A program made the position numbers and the translations under genes. DNA of 7,288 bases from contig WFTY01000394.1 in the NCBI GenBank assembly GCA_015485245.1, positions 1-7,288 of the forward strand, in the 5' to 3' direction. This document shows positions 1 through 7,006 of this stretch, piece by piece. The stretch's first letter is position 1. Each line of letters begins with the position of its first letter. The notes under the pieces are model-generated. The model made no database searches. It was not told the origin of the DNA and saw only the letters and a program-made list of their open reading frames with translations. Source of the stretch: Anaerolineales bacterium (GTDB lineage Bacteria > Chloroflexota > Anaerolineae > Anaerolineales > UBA11858).

Positions 1-1169
1 CCACCAAAGAGCACTATGGCTGGCCGCTCGTACCGGCGTTTTTTATCCCGCCGGAGGTCAAAGCCCACTTCAAGAAGATCGCCCAGGCTGGAGCCGCAGC
101 GCAAAAAGCCTGGAAGGCGCGCCTGGAAGCTTATCGCCAGGCGCATCCTGAGGCCGCCGCCAACTGGGATCGCTTCGTGCGCGGTGAGCTCTCCCCAGGC
201 TGGCAAACAACGCTGCCCGATTTCAGCGAGGCAGACCCGCTGGCGACGCGAGCCGCTTCCGGCAAAGTGCTGGACGCTCTCGTCCCGGCCATCCCCACGC
301 TGATTGGCGGCTCCGCCGACCTGAGCGGCAGCAACAAAACCAAAGCCGGGGATTCCCGCCCCATCCAACGCGGCGACTACGGCGGCAACTACATCCACTA
401 CGGCATTCGCGAACACGGCATGGGGGCCATCATGAACGGCCTGGCCCTGCACGGGCTGCGCCCTTACGGCGGCACTTTTCTGGTGTTCGCCGACTATATG
501 CGCGGGGCGGTCCGCCTGGCCGCGCTGATGGGCCTGCCGGTGATCTACGTCTTCACACATGACAGCATCGGCCTGGGCGAGGACGGCCCTACCCACCAAC
601 CGGTGGAGCACCTGACAACCCTGCGAACGCTCCCCAACCTGGTGACGCTGCGCCCGGCCGACGGCAACGAGACCGCCAAAGCCTGGCAGATCGCCCTGGA
701 ACGCACCGCGGGGCCGACTGCTCTGGTGCTCACCCGGCAAAAGCTACCCCAAATCACGCCCGCCGACAACCCCGCCGACCAAGGCGCCTACGTACTCTCC
801 GATCCAGCCTGGATGTCCCCGGAGGTAGTGCTGATCGCCACCGGCTCCGAGGTGCATCTGGCGCTGGAGGCCAAATCCCTGCTGGCCGACCAGGGCGTGG
901 CCGCGCGGGTGGTTTCCATGCCCAGCTGGGAGCTTTTCGACGCCCAACCAGAAGAATATCGCCAAAGCGTGCTCCCGCCGGAATTGCCCCGTCTGGCAGT
1001 TGAAACCGGCTCCACCCTGGCCTGGGCGCGTTATGTGGGCGAGGGCGGCGCGGTGATCGGCATAGATCGCTTCGGCGCCTCCGCACCGTATCAGACGATT
1101 TACCGAGAATACGGCTTCACCGCGGAGAACATCGCCGCGCAGGCTTTGAAATTGCTTCGACAACCATGA
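1..1169 (+). CDS. tkt: Transketolase, C-terminal part (5' end outside window)
   Basis: Transketolase is a thiamine-diphosphate enzyme that moves two-carbon ketol units between sugar phosphates in the non-oxidative pentose phosphate pathway or Calvin cycle. The frame is open from base 3 to the TGA at 1167-1169, giving 388 visible residues; the family is usually about 650-680 long, so the N-terminal ThDP pyrophosphate-binding domain lies before the window. Visible landmarks are TKEHYGWP at the very start (linker before the pyrimidine domain), GGSADLSGSN (303-332), GIREHGM with the catalytic glutamate codon at 411-413, FADYMRG, FTHDSIGLGEDGPTHQPVEH (552-611, with active-site histidine codons at 558-560 and 594-596), and RPADGNE. 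The C-terminal domain runs from roughly base 800 to the end. An ATG at 177 does not exist: that codon is GTG inside the conserved region, so it is not a start. The stop overlaps the rpiA start by 4 bases, indicating an operon. No catalytic residue is missing in the visible part. Confidence 0.97.
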   Translation, partial: TKEHYGWPLVPAFFIPPEVKAHFKKIAQAGAAAQKAWKARLEAYRQAHPEAAANWDRFVRGELSPGWQTTLPDFSEADPLATRAASGKVLDALVPAIPTLIGGSADLSGSNKTKAGDSRPIQRGDYGGNYIHYGIREHGMGAIMNGLALHGLRPYGGTFLVFADYMRGAVRLAALMGLPVIYVFTHDSIGLGEDGPTHQPVEHLTTLRTLPNLVTLRPADGNETAKAWQIALERTAGPTALVLTRQKLPQITPADNPADQGAYVLSDPAWMSPEVVLIATGSEVHLALEAKSLLADQGVAARVVSMPSWELFDAQPEEYRQSVLPPELPRLAVETGSTLAWARYVGEGGAVIGIDRFGASAPYQTIYREYGFTAENIAAQALKLLRQP

Positions 1170-1861
1170 ATCTAAAAGAAGCAGCCGCCCGCGAGGCGCT
1201 CAACCACGTGCGCGATGGCATGACGCTGGGGCTGGGCTCCGGCTCCACCACGGCAATCTTTGTGGATCTGTTAGGCAAGCGCCTGGCCGCCGGACAACTG
1301 CATCATATCCAGGGCGTACCCACCTCCGAGGGCACAGCGGCCCAGGCCCGTCGGCTGGGAATCCCGCTGACCACGCTCAGCCAACACCCTCGCCTGGACC
1401 TGGCGGTGGACGGCGCCGACGAAGTCGACCCCCACCTGGACTTAATCAAAGGATTGGGACGCGCCCACTTGCGCGAGAAAATCATCGCTGTGCACGCGGC
1501 GCGCTTCATCGTGATTGTGGATGAGAGCAAGCTGGTCGCTTGCCTGGGGACGCGCGGGCCGCTGCCGGTGGAGATCCTGCCCTTTGAATATCAGGCCCAC
1601 CTCGCCTGGCTAAACACCCTGGGCTGCCGGGCAGAACTCTGGAGCGAGGCGGACGGCTCCCCGGCGCGCACCGATAACGGCAACTTCCTGGCGCGCTGCT
1701 GGTTCAAGGACGGCATCTCGCAACCCGCGGAGCTGGCGCGCGCCCTGGAAGCGCGGCCGGGGATCATCGAACACGGTCTCTTCCTCGGCCTGACCGACGC
1801 GGTCATCGTCGCCGGGGAAAACGGCGTGCGCACCCTGCACCGCCAAGGAGAAAACCCATGA
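1166..1861 (+). CDS. rpiA: Ribose-5-phosphate isomerase A
   Basis: This 231-residue protein matches the RpiA family in length and motifs; it interconverts ribulose-5-phosphate and ribose-5-phosphate in the cytosol. Visible motifs are GLGSGSTT (residues 22-29, phosphate loop), GVPTSEGTAAQA (50-61), DLAVDGADEVDP (78-89, with Asp82 and Asp85), LIKGLGRAHLREK (93-105, with Lys95 and the catalytic base Glu104), DESKLV with Lys122, and PLPVEILPF (132-140). These positions sit one residue beyond E. coli Asp81, Asp84, Lys94, Glu103 and Lys121, so the catalytic set looks complete. One oddity is the loop after Lys95, which reads GLGRAH where most relatives have a run of glycines followed by A and L. The start is fixed by the N-terminal helix LKEAAAREAL. 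It has no clear Shine-Dalgarno sequence, and its ATG overlaps the tkt stop (ATGA), so translation is probably coupled to tkt. Its own stop overlaps the rpe start in the same way. Confidence 0.96.
   Translation: MNLKEAAAREALNHVRDGMTLGLGSGSTTAIFVDLLGKRLAAGQLHHIQGVPTSEGTAAQARRLGIPLTTLSQHPRLDLAVDGADEVDPHLDLIKGLGRAHLREKIIAVHAARFIVIVDESKLVACLGTRGPLPVEILPFEYQAHLAWLNTLGCRAELWSEADGSPARTDNGNFLARCWFKDGISQPAELARALEARPGIIEHGLFLGLTDAVIVAGENGVRTLHRQGENP
1845..1850 (+). promoter_or_regulatory. Ribosome binding site of rpe
   Basis: AAGGAG lies 7 bases before the rpe ATG at 1858, inside the last codons of rpiA. It supports the chosen start and means rpe can be initiated by its own site as well as by coupling, unlike rpiA, which has no visible Shine-Dalgarno sequence. 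Confidence 0.75.
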
Positions 1862-2529
1862 ATGTCAAGCTGGCACCTTCGATTTTGACCGCTGATTTCA
1901 CCCGCCTGGGCGAGCAAGTGCGCGCTGCTCTGGTAGCCGGGGCGGAATACCTGCACATTGACGTGATGGACGGACACTTCGTCCCCAACCTGACGATCGG
2001 CCCCCTGCTGGTACGGGCGCTCAAGCCGTTGACCCGCGAACTCAACGTCGTGATGGACGTCCATCTGATGATTGAGCGGCCAGAACAACTGCTTCCCGCC
2101 TTTATCGCAGCCGGCGCCGACCTGGTCAGCGTGCACGTGGAAACCTGCCCGCACCTGCACCGCACGGTGCAACAAATCCGGGAAACCGGGGCACGCCCCA
2201 GCGTGGCCCTTAACCCGGCCACACCGTTGAGCGCGGTGGAAGAAATCTTGCCGGAGGTCGATCAGGTGCTTATCATGTCGGTCAACCCCGGCTTTGGCGG
2301 GCAGAAATACATCCCCAGCAGCACAGAAAGAATCGCCCGCCTGCGCCGCATGCTGGACGAGCGCGGCCTGACGCAGATCGACATCGAAGTGGATGGCGGG
2401 ATTAAAGCGCACAACGCTCGCCAAGTCGTCGAGGCAGGGGCCAACGTGCTGGTGGCCGGCTCAGCAGTATTTAACGAGCGCGCCAGCATTAAAGAGAACA
2501 TCCACGCCCTGCGCACCGCGCTGGGGTGA
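1858..2529 (+). CDS. rpe: Ribulose-phosphate 3-epimerase
   Basis: This 223-residue TIM-barrel enzyme interconverts ribulose-5-phosphate and xylulose-5-phosphate, and has the usual length for Rpe. Family signatures appear in order: LAPSILTADF (residues 5-14), HIDVMDGHFVPNLTIGP (33-49, containing metal ligands His33 and Asp35), DVHLMIERPE (67-76, metal ligand His69), HVET (93-96), NPATPL (119-124), SVNPGFGGQKYIP (141-153, the mobile loop and phosphate contact), and IEVDGGI (176-182, with Asp179, the second acid/base), then VAGSAVF near the end (phosphate-binding glycine/serine turn). All metal-binding and catalytic residues are present. The start follows a good AAGGAG site 7 bases upstream and overlaps the rpiA stop by ATGA, making it the third gene of the tkt-rpiA-rpe operon. 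Its product supplies the xylulose-5-phosphate consumed by the transketolase encoded upstream. Confidence 0.97.
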   Translation: MNVKLAPSILTADFTRLGEQVRAALVAGAEYLHIDVMDGHFVPNLTIGPLLVRALKPLTRELNVVMDVHLMIERPEQLLPAFIAAGADLVSVHVETCPHLHRTVQQIRETGARPSVALNPATPLSAVEEILPEVDQVLIMSVNPGFGGQKYIPSSTERIARLRRMLDERGLTQIDIEVDGGIKAHNARQVVEAGANVLVAGSAVFNERASIKENIHALRTALG

Positions 2530-2596
2530 CTTCAGGCGGCATAGAAAACGCCATAAGAAAATAGATCCAACAAGCGTTTAACCCCTCACCCATTAC

Positions 2597-2628
2597 TTGT
2601 TCCCTCTCCGCCTGGATAGGGGTATAAT
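2597..2628 (+). promoter_or_regulatory. Probable sigma-70-type promoter of ino1
   Basis: A perfect consensus -10 box, TATAAT, lies at 2623-2628 in the gap between rpe and ino1. The -35 is poor: the best candidate is TTGTTC at 2597-2602, which leaves a long 20-base spacer, and nothing better fits a 17-base spacer. There is no TG extension of the -10. Transcription would start near 2634-2636, giving a leader of about 90 bases before the ATG at 2727. The promoter indicates that ino1 is a separate transcription unit from tkt-rpiA-rpe, although I see no convincing terminator after rpe, so some read-through is possible. Confidence 0.55.
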
Positions 2629-2636
2629 GATCTACC

Positions 2637-2660
2637 ATGCATACCAAACATTCCCCTTAG
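2637..2660 (+). other. Possible 7-codon leader ORF upstream of ino1
   Basis: An ATG at 2637-2639 opens a reading frame for MHTKHSP and closes at a TAG at 2658-2660. Its start lies only a few bases after the predicted transcription start, so there is no room for a Shine-Dalgarno site and it would have to be read as a leaderless start. Its stop codon falls in the 5' arm of the leader hairpin. An ORF this short can easily arise by chance; it is recorded because of its position. Confidence 0.15.
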
Positions 2661-2678
2661 AGCCCGCGCCCTAAGGGG
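2653..2678 (+). promoter_or_regulatory. Hairpin in the ino1 leader, hiding an SD-like sequence
   Basis: CCCCTTAG at 2653-2660 and CTAAGGGG at 2671-2678 are perfect 8-bp inverted arms around a 10-base GC-rich loop. The following bases TTCTAC are not a U-tract, so this is unlikely to be a simple intrinsic terminator. The 3' arm contains AAGGGG (2673-2678), which lies 6 bases before an in-frame ATG at 2685. When folded, the hairpin would mask that ribosome site. It could be a regulatory leader, an mRNA-stabilising 5' stem or an operator palindrome; I do not recognise it as a known riboswitch. Confidence 0.5.
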
Positions 2679-2712
2679 TTCTACATGAATCCCGCAATAC
2701 GACGAAGCGATT

Positions 2713-2718
2713 GGAGAG
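2713..2718 (+). promoter_or_regulatory. Ribosome binding site deciding the ino1 start
   Basis: GGAGAG lies 8 bases before the ATG at 2727. This spacing, plus the fact that family similarity begins just after that ATG, favours 2727 over the in-frame ATG at 2685 as the main start. Confidence 0.7.
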
Positions 2719-2726
2719 ACAATCCT

Positions 2727-3809
2727 ATGAGCAAAGAGAACAAAGTCCGTGTGGCCATCATCGGCGTTGGCAACTGCGCCGCCTCCCTGGTGCAAGGGGT
2801 GGAATATTACAAAGACGCCCCCGACGACATGGAAATTCCCGGCTTGATGCACGCCAGCCTGGGAGGCTACCATATCCGCGATATTGAATTCACCGCCGCC
2901 TTCGACGTGGTCGCGGGCAAGGTGGGCGCAGACCTGAGCGAAGCTATTTGGGCTTATCCCAACAACACCATCAAATTCGCCGAAGTGCCCCACCTGGGCG
3001 TAAAAGTCTACCGCGGCATGACCCATGACGGCCTGGGCAAATACCTGGGCAGCAAGGTCGAAAAAGCCGAAGGCCCCACCGATGACATCGTCAGCATCCT
3101 CAAAGAAACACAAACCGACGTGGTAATCAACTTCCTGCCCGTCGGCTCGGAGATGGCAACCAAGTGGTACGTCGAGCAGGTGCTGGAAGCGGGCTGCGCC
3201 TTCGTCAACGGCATCCCGGTGTTCATCGCCACTTCGGAATACTGGAGCAAACGCTTCGTCGACCGCGGCCTGCCGCTGATCGGCGACGATATCAAGAGCC
3301 AGGTAGGAGCGACGATCGTGCACCGCGTACTCGCCAACCTGTTCAAAGATCGCGGCATCCATCTCGATCGCACCTTCCAGCTCAACTTTGGCGGCAACAT
3401 GGATTTCTACAACATGCTTGACCGCGACCGCCTGGAATCGAAGAAGATATCCAAGACGCAGGCCGTCACCAGCCAGCTTCCCTACGATCTGGGCGAAGGC
3501 AACGTGCACGTCGGGCCGAGCGATTACGTCCCCTGGCTGACCGACCGCAAATGGGCCAACATCCGCCTGGAGGGGCGCGCCTTTGGCGATGTGCCGCTAA
3601 ACATCGAGCTGAAGCTGGAAGTATGGGATTCGCCCAACTCCGCCGGCGTGATGATCGACGCGATACGCTGTGCCAAGCTGGGCCTCGACCGCGGCCTGGC
3701 GGGCCCGTTGATCGCTCCCTCCTCATATTTTATGAAATCCCCCCCGCAGCAATTCACCGACGACATCGCCCGTCAGAAGGTGGAAGCCTTCATTGCCGGC
3801 GAAGAATAA
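2727..3809 (+). CDS. ino1: myo-Inositol-1-phosphate synthase (Ino1 family)
   Basis: This 360-residue enzyme converts glucose-6-phosphate to 1L-myo-inositol-1-phosphate using NAD in a redox-neutral cycle, the first step to inositol lipids and inositol-based solutes. It belongs to the short prokaryotic type and closely resembles, from memory, Mycobacterium Ino1 (about 367 residues). Visible features are an N-terminal Rossmann strand and loop VAIIGVGNCAASLVQG (residues 9-24), FDV after the second strand (59-61), NNTIK (79-83), FLPVGSE (136-142), GDDIKSQVGAT (186-196), QLNFGGNMDF (218-227), RLESKKISKTQAVTS (235-249), DRKWANIRLEGRAFGDVP (273-290), KLEVWDSPNSAG (296-307) and MKSPP (336-340). The conserved lysines in the last segments are part of the family's active site. 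The ATG at 2727 is chosen because of its RBS; an alternative ATG at 2685 would add 14 residues (MNPAIRRSDWRDNP) that do not look like family sequence. The gene has its own promoter and converges on the histidine kinase gene. The product may feed phosphatidylinositol or inositol-type compatible solutes, which the window cannot decide. Confidence 0.95.
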   Translation: MSKENKVRVAIIGVGNCAASLVQGVEYYKDAPDDMEIPGLMHASLGGYHIRDIEFTAAFDVVAGKVGADLSEAIWAYPNNTIKFAEVPHLGVKVYRGMTHDGLGKYLGSKVEKAEGPTDDIVSILKETQTDVVINFLPVGSEMATKWYVEQVLEAGCAFVNGIPVFIATSEYWSKRFVDRGLPLIGDDIKSQVGATIVHRVLANLFKDRGIHLDRTFQLNFGGNMDFYNMLDRDRLESKKISKTQAVTSQLPYDLGEGNVHVGPSDYVPWLTDRKWANIRLEGRAFGDVPLNIELKLEVWDSPNSAGVMIDAIRCAKLGLDRGLAGPLIAPSSYFMKSPPQQFTDDIARQKVEAFIAGEE

Positions 3810-3832
3810 CGCAACCCAACCAGCAACGAAAA

Positions 3833-3873
3833 ACAAACCGGCTGAGAACTCATCTTGCTCTCAGCCGGTTTGT
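3833..3873. terminator. Bidirectional intrinsic terminator between ino1 and the histidine kinase
   Basis: A perfect 15-bp inverted repeat, ACAAACCGGCTGAGA (3833-3847) and its complement (3859-3873), encloses an 11-base loop. It starts 23 bases after the ino1 stop and lies 25 bases past the kinase stop on the opposite strand. On the minus strand the stem is followed by a clear T-rich run (TTTGTTTTTCG), a textbook terminator tail. On the plus strand the tail is weaker (TTTGTCTATTTCTAT). It therefore probably ends both convergent transcripts, more efficiently for the kinase. Confidence 0.9.
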
Positions 3874-3898
3874 CTATTTCTATCCGAGTACACTGGCA

Positions 3899-6800
3899 TC
3901 AGGATTCTGCGTTAGAGGGGCAACGCCTGAGCGCCTCCACCAGTTGCTGCACGCGGATTGGCTTGCTGACGTAATCATCCATCCCCGCTTCCAGGTAGCG
4001 TTCACGGTCGCCATCCAGAGCATGGGCGGTCATGGCGATGATGCGGGGGCACTCATCATCGGAATACTCTTCCCGTAACCGGCGCGTGGTTTCCACGCCA
4101 TCCATCTCCGGCATCTGGACATCCATCAAAACTACATCGTACCTGCGACGGCGCAGGGCGTCCAACACCTCCAGACCATTAGAGACCACATCGGGATGAT
4201 AGCCAAGCTTCTCCAAAATACGCGTGGCGACTTTTTGATTAATCACGTTATCCTCAGCCAGCAATATCTGCAAGGGATGCTGCTCGGCCAGATGAACATC
4301 AAATACCGGCTCACGATCGCGCACCCGTCTGGGCGTCGCTGCGCGCGTACGTGAATGGGCCTCAACCACCTGGATGATGGTATCCAGCAGCAACGAGGGC
4401 TTGATCGGCTTGTTCAGCCGGGCAGCGAACTGCACACCCGGAGGGATGGTCTCCCACCCCCCCAGCGAGGTCAGCAAAATCAACGGCGGGGCATCCTCCC
4501 CTTGCAATTTGCGAATTTCTTGCGCCAGCATCGCTCCGTCCATTTCCGGCATCTGCATATCCACGATGGCGAAATCAAACCGCTCGCCGCTGCGAATCCA
4601 CGCCAGGGCCTCCTGCCCGCTGACGGCAGCCCGCGGCTCTAACCCCCACGATTTGGCCTGCCGAATCAAAATCAGCCGGTTGGTGGCGTTATCATCCACA
4701 ATCAACACACGGCGACCTTCCAGGTGAAAATCGGACGCCACCACCTTGTGATCCATATCGTCGGGGGCCTTCTCCACCATCACCGTGAAATGAAAAGTGC
4801 TCCCCTTCCCCGCCTCGCTCTCGGCCCAAATCTCTCCATCCATCAGGCGCACCAGTTGGGCGCTGATCGCCAGTCCCAGGCCGGTGCCCCCATATTTGCG
4901 CGTGGTGGACGAATCCACCTGCGAAAAGCTCTGGAAAAGGCGATCCATGCGATCGGGCGGGATGCCAATACCCGTATCCCGCACACGGAAGTGCAGCAAA
5001 AATTCGTTCTTTCCCAGCCGCTCGCTCGACACACTGACGACGACTTCGCCTTGCTCGGTGAACTTAACCGCGTTGCTTAACAAATTCGCCAGAACCTGGC
5101 GCAAGCGAGTTGCATCGCCAACGACCACAGCGGGGACGTTGTTCTCCACCAGATAGGCGATCTCCAGGCCCTTTTCCGCAGCGCGAGCGACCACCAAATC
5201 AAGCGCAGATTCAATCAATTCATGCAGGCTGAAGGGATGCTTCTCCAGCACCATCTTGCCCGCTTCGATCTTGGAAAAATCCAAAATATCATTGATGATG
5301 GCAAGCAGCGCGTCGCCGCTGTTGCGAACAGCAAGCACATACTCGCGCTGCTCATCAGTAAGCGGTGTATCCAGCAGCAAGCCAGTCATGCCAATCACCG
5401 CGTTCAGCGGCGTGCGAATTTCATGGCTCATGTTCGCCAGAAATTCCGCCTTGGCGCGCGCCGCGGCCTCCGCCTCGCTGCGCGCCGCCACCAGCTCGCT
5501 GATGTCATGGTACAACGCCAGAGTCGCCACCTGCTCGCCAGCAACAAAGACGGGAACACCAAAGAATTCAACGTCGACCAGAGAGCCGTCCTTCCGCTGC
5601 CGCTGACCAATTTGATGAATCGTGTCGCCGTTGCTGACCGCCTGCGTATACTCAGTAGCCCGTTGACGCTCACTGGAGGGCACAATCAGCGTGTCGATAT
5701 CCGCGCCAACCGCTTCTGCTTCCGCGTATCCAAACAGATTCTCAAAGGCGGTGTTGACTTCCCGAATGCGGTTATCCAGCCCTAAAACGACCACCGCAAT
5801 CGGGCTGGTACGAACCAGGGTTTCGAAGTATTGTTTTTGGCGCAGAATTTCCTGCTCGGCGGCTTTCAGCTCAGAGATATCCTGCTTGATAGCCACAAAA
5901 TGGGTGATCTCGTCCTGCTCATTGCGCACCGGCGTGATCGTCATCAGTTCAGTATACAGGCTGCCGTCGCGGCGTCGATTGACGATCTCGCCCTGCCACA
6001 CCTCGCCTTCCAAAATGGTAGACCACATCTGGCGGTAGAAGGCATCGTCGTGCTGACCAGATTTCAGAACACGCGGGTTCTCCCCCACAACGTCCGCCAA
6101 AGCATACCCCGTCATCTTCGAAAAGGCCGGATTGACCCATTGAATAGTGCCCTCCGGGTCGGTGATCACCACGCCGTTTCCCGCCGCCTCCAGCGCCAGG
6201 CTCAACAACTGTTGTTGTTCGCTGAGCATATGGTGAAAGATCATCCCCGCCAACGTGCGCGCCACCGTCCGCAAAAACTCATAGTCGCCCGCTTCGGAGG
6301 TGTAATCGGCCCCCAGGTACAGCACCAGCACCCCCAATAATTTTTCGCCAATAAAGATGGGGACATTGTAGCTGCCCTGAGAGGACAAGGAATTGCTGCG
6401 TCCATCAACGCATCCCTCCAACGAAAAAAGAATTTCGCCCTGCTCCGCAGCCAGACCGCACAAACACTCCCCCAAGGGGACGAACTGGCACGCCTCGATG
6501 TCGTCCGCTTCCAGGTTGATGTGCGCTGCCAGGGCCAACGCATCGGGGTAATTCTCGTGCACCAGGAATATCGCCCCCTTTTCCAGTCCATCAAAACGCG
6601 GCGCACCCAGCAAAACCTCCAAAACCAGCCGCAGGCGTTCAGTCAGCGGCCTTTGCTCCAGAGAAATCTGCAACAAACGGTTGATGATCGCCTGTTCCCT
6701 GTATTGCATCTCCAGCACAGCCGTGCGCTCGGCAATCGTCTCCGACAATTGCGCATTAAACAGATCCAGCCTTTGCTGGCGCGCGCCGGCGATATAAAAA

Positions 6801-7006
6801 GTCAAACCGAGGACGAAAGGAGCCGTGTCAATAATCCACAACAGTGGATGCTGGCGTTGCGTCAGAAGAAAAGCCTGCACGCCCATGCCGCGCCCTGCGC
6901 TCAACATTTCCAGAAGCGTCGCGCTGAGGGGGAACAATAAACCAAACAAAAAACCAAAGGCCAGGTATTTCTGCGAGACGGACAAACGCAATCGTCTGGT
7001 TTTCAT
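3899..7006 (-). CDS. Membrane-bound hybrid sensor histidine kinase (GAF-PAS-PAS-HK-REC-REC)
   Basis: A 1035-residue hybrid histidine kinase. Two hydrophobic segments (about residues 13-35 and 54-74) flank a short outside loop, followed by a coiled-coil-like stretch (75-118), a GAF domain (about 120-260, with a CLCG motif at 181-184), PAS/PAC 1 (about 265-383) and PAS 2 (about 393-508). The HisKA domain has FLANMSHEIRTPLNAVIG with phospho-acceptor His528 (codon 5423-5425). The ATPase domain has an N box (Asn641-Asn645), G1 DTGIGIP (677-683), an F box around 691-694 and G2 GGTGLGL (706-712). Two receiver domains follow: REC1 with Asp771/Asp772, acceptor Asp816, Thr846 and Lys866; REC2 with Glu918/Asp919, acceptor Asp962, Thr993 and Lys1015. 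All key residues are intact, so both receivers should accept phosphate. There is no HPt domain; the protein ends about 20 residues after Lys1015. Sensing is probably cytoplasmic, through GAF and PAS, because the external loop is small. The ligand is unknown. The ATG overlaps the stop of the upstream diguanylate cyclase gene, with AAGGG about 9 bases before it, so the two are co-transcribed and may act in one pathway. Confidence 0.95.
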   Translation of the reverse strand: MKTRRLRLSVSQKYLAFGFLFGLLFPLSATLLEMLSAGRGMGVQAFLLTQRQHPLLWIIDTAPFVLGLTFYIAGARQQRLDLFNAQLSETIAERTAVLEMQYREQAIINRLLQISLEQRPLTERLRLVLEVLLGAPRFDGLEKGAIFLVHENYPDALALAAHINLEADDIEACQFVPLGECLCGLAAEQGEILFSLEGCVDGRSNSLSSQGSYNVPIFIGEKLLGVLVLYLGADYTSEAGDYEFLRTVARTLAGMIFHHMLSEQQQLLSLALEAAGNGVVITDPEGTIQWVNPAFSKMTGYALADVVGENPRVLKSGQHDDAFYRQMWSTILEGEVWQGEIVNRRRDGSLYTELMTITPVRNEQDEITHFVAIKQDISELKAAEQEILRQKQYFETLVRTSPIAVVVLGLDNRIREVNTAFENLFGYAEAEAVGADIDTLIVPSSERQRATEYTQAVSNGDTIHQIGQRQRKDGSLVDVEFFGVPVFVAGEQVATLALYHDISELVAARSEAEAAARAKAEFLANMSHEIRTPLNAVIGMTGLLLDTPLTDEQREYVLAVRNSGDALLAIINDILDFSKIEAGKMVLEKHPFSLHELIESALDLVVARAAEKGLEIAYLVENNVPAVVVGDATRLRQVLANLLSNAVKFTEQGEVVVSVSSERLGKNEFLLHFRVRDTGIGIPPDRMDRLFQSFSQVDSSTTRKYGGTGLGLAISAQLVRLMDGEIWAESEAGKGSTFHFTVMVEKAPDDMDHKVVASDFHLEGRRVLIVDDNATNRLILIRQAKSWGLEPRAAVSGQEALAWIRSGERFDFAIVDMQMPEMDGAMLAQEIRKLQGEDAPPLILLTSLGGWETIPPGVQFAARLNKPIKPSLLLDTIIQVVEAHSRTRAATPRRVRDREPVFDVHLAEQHPLQILLAEDNVINQKVATRILEKLGYHPDVVSNGLEVLDALRRRRYDVVLMDVQMPEMDGVETTRRLREEYSDDECPRIIAMTAHALDGDRERYLEAGMDDYVSKPIRVQQLVEALRRCPSNAES

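Noticed and set aside
1591..2424. Minus-strand open frame (277 codons) opposite rpiA and rpe
   Set aside because: It spans the junction of two confirmed genes on the other strand, and its translation resembles no protein family I know.
2535..2552. Possible terminator after rpe (GGCG with CGCC)
   Set aside because: The stem is only 4 bp with a 10-base loop and no U-tract follows, so it cannot be supported as a terminator.
2653..2684. Leader hairpin read as an intrinsic terminator of the tkt operon
   Set aside because: The stem is followed by TTCTAC rather than a U-run, and it lies downstream of the ino1 promoter, so a leader structure is the better reading.
2685..2726. Upstream ATG as the main ino1 start
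   Set aside because: The 14 added residues do not resemble the family N-terminus, and the ATG at 2727 has a better exposed ribosome site; it is kept only as a possible alternative start.
2586..3509. Long minus-strand open frame (307 codons) opposite ino1
   Set aside because: It lies antisense to a gene with unmistakable family motifs, shows no recognisable domain, and is explained by codon bias in GC-rich DNA.
5222..5785. Plus-strand open frame (187 codons) opposite the histidine kinase
   Set aside because: It overlaps the conserved HisKA and PAS coding region; it is an antisense shadow without a ribosome site or domain.
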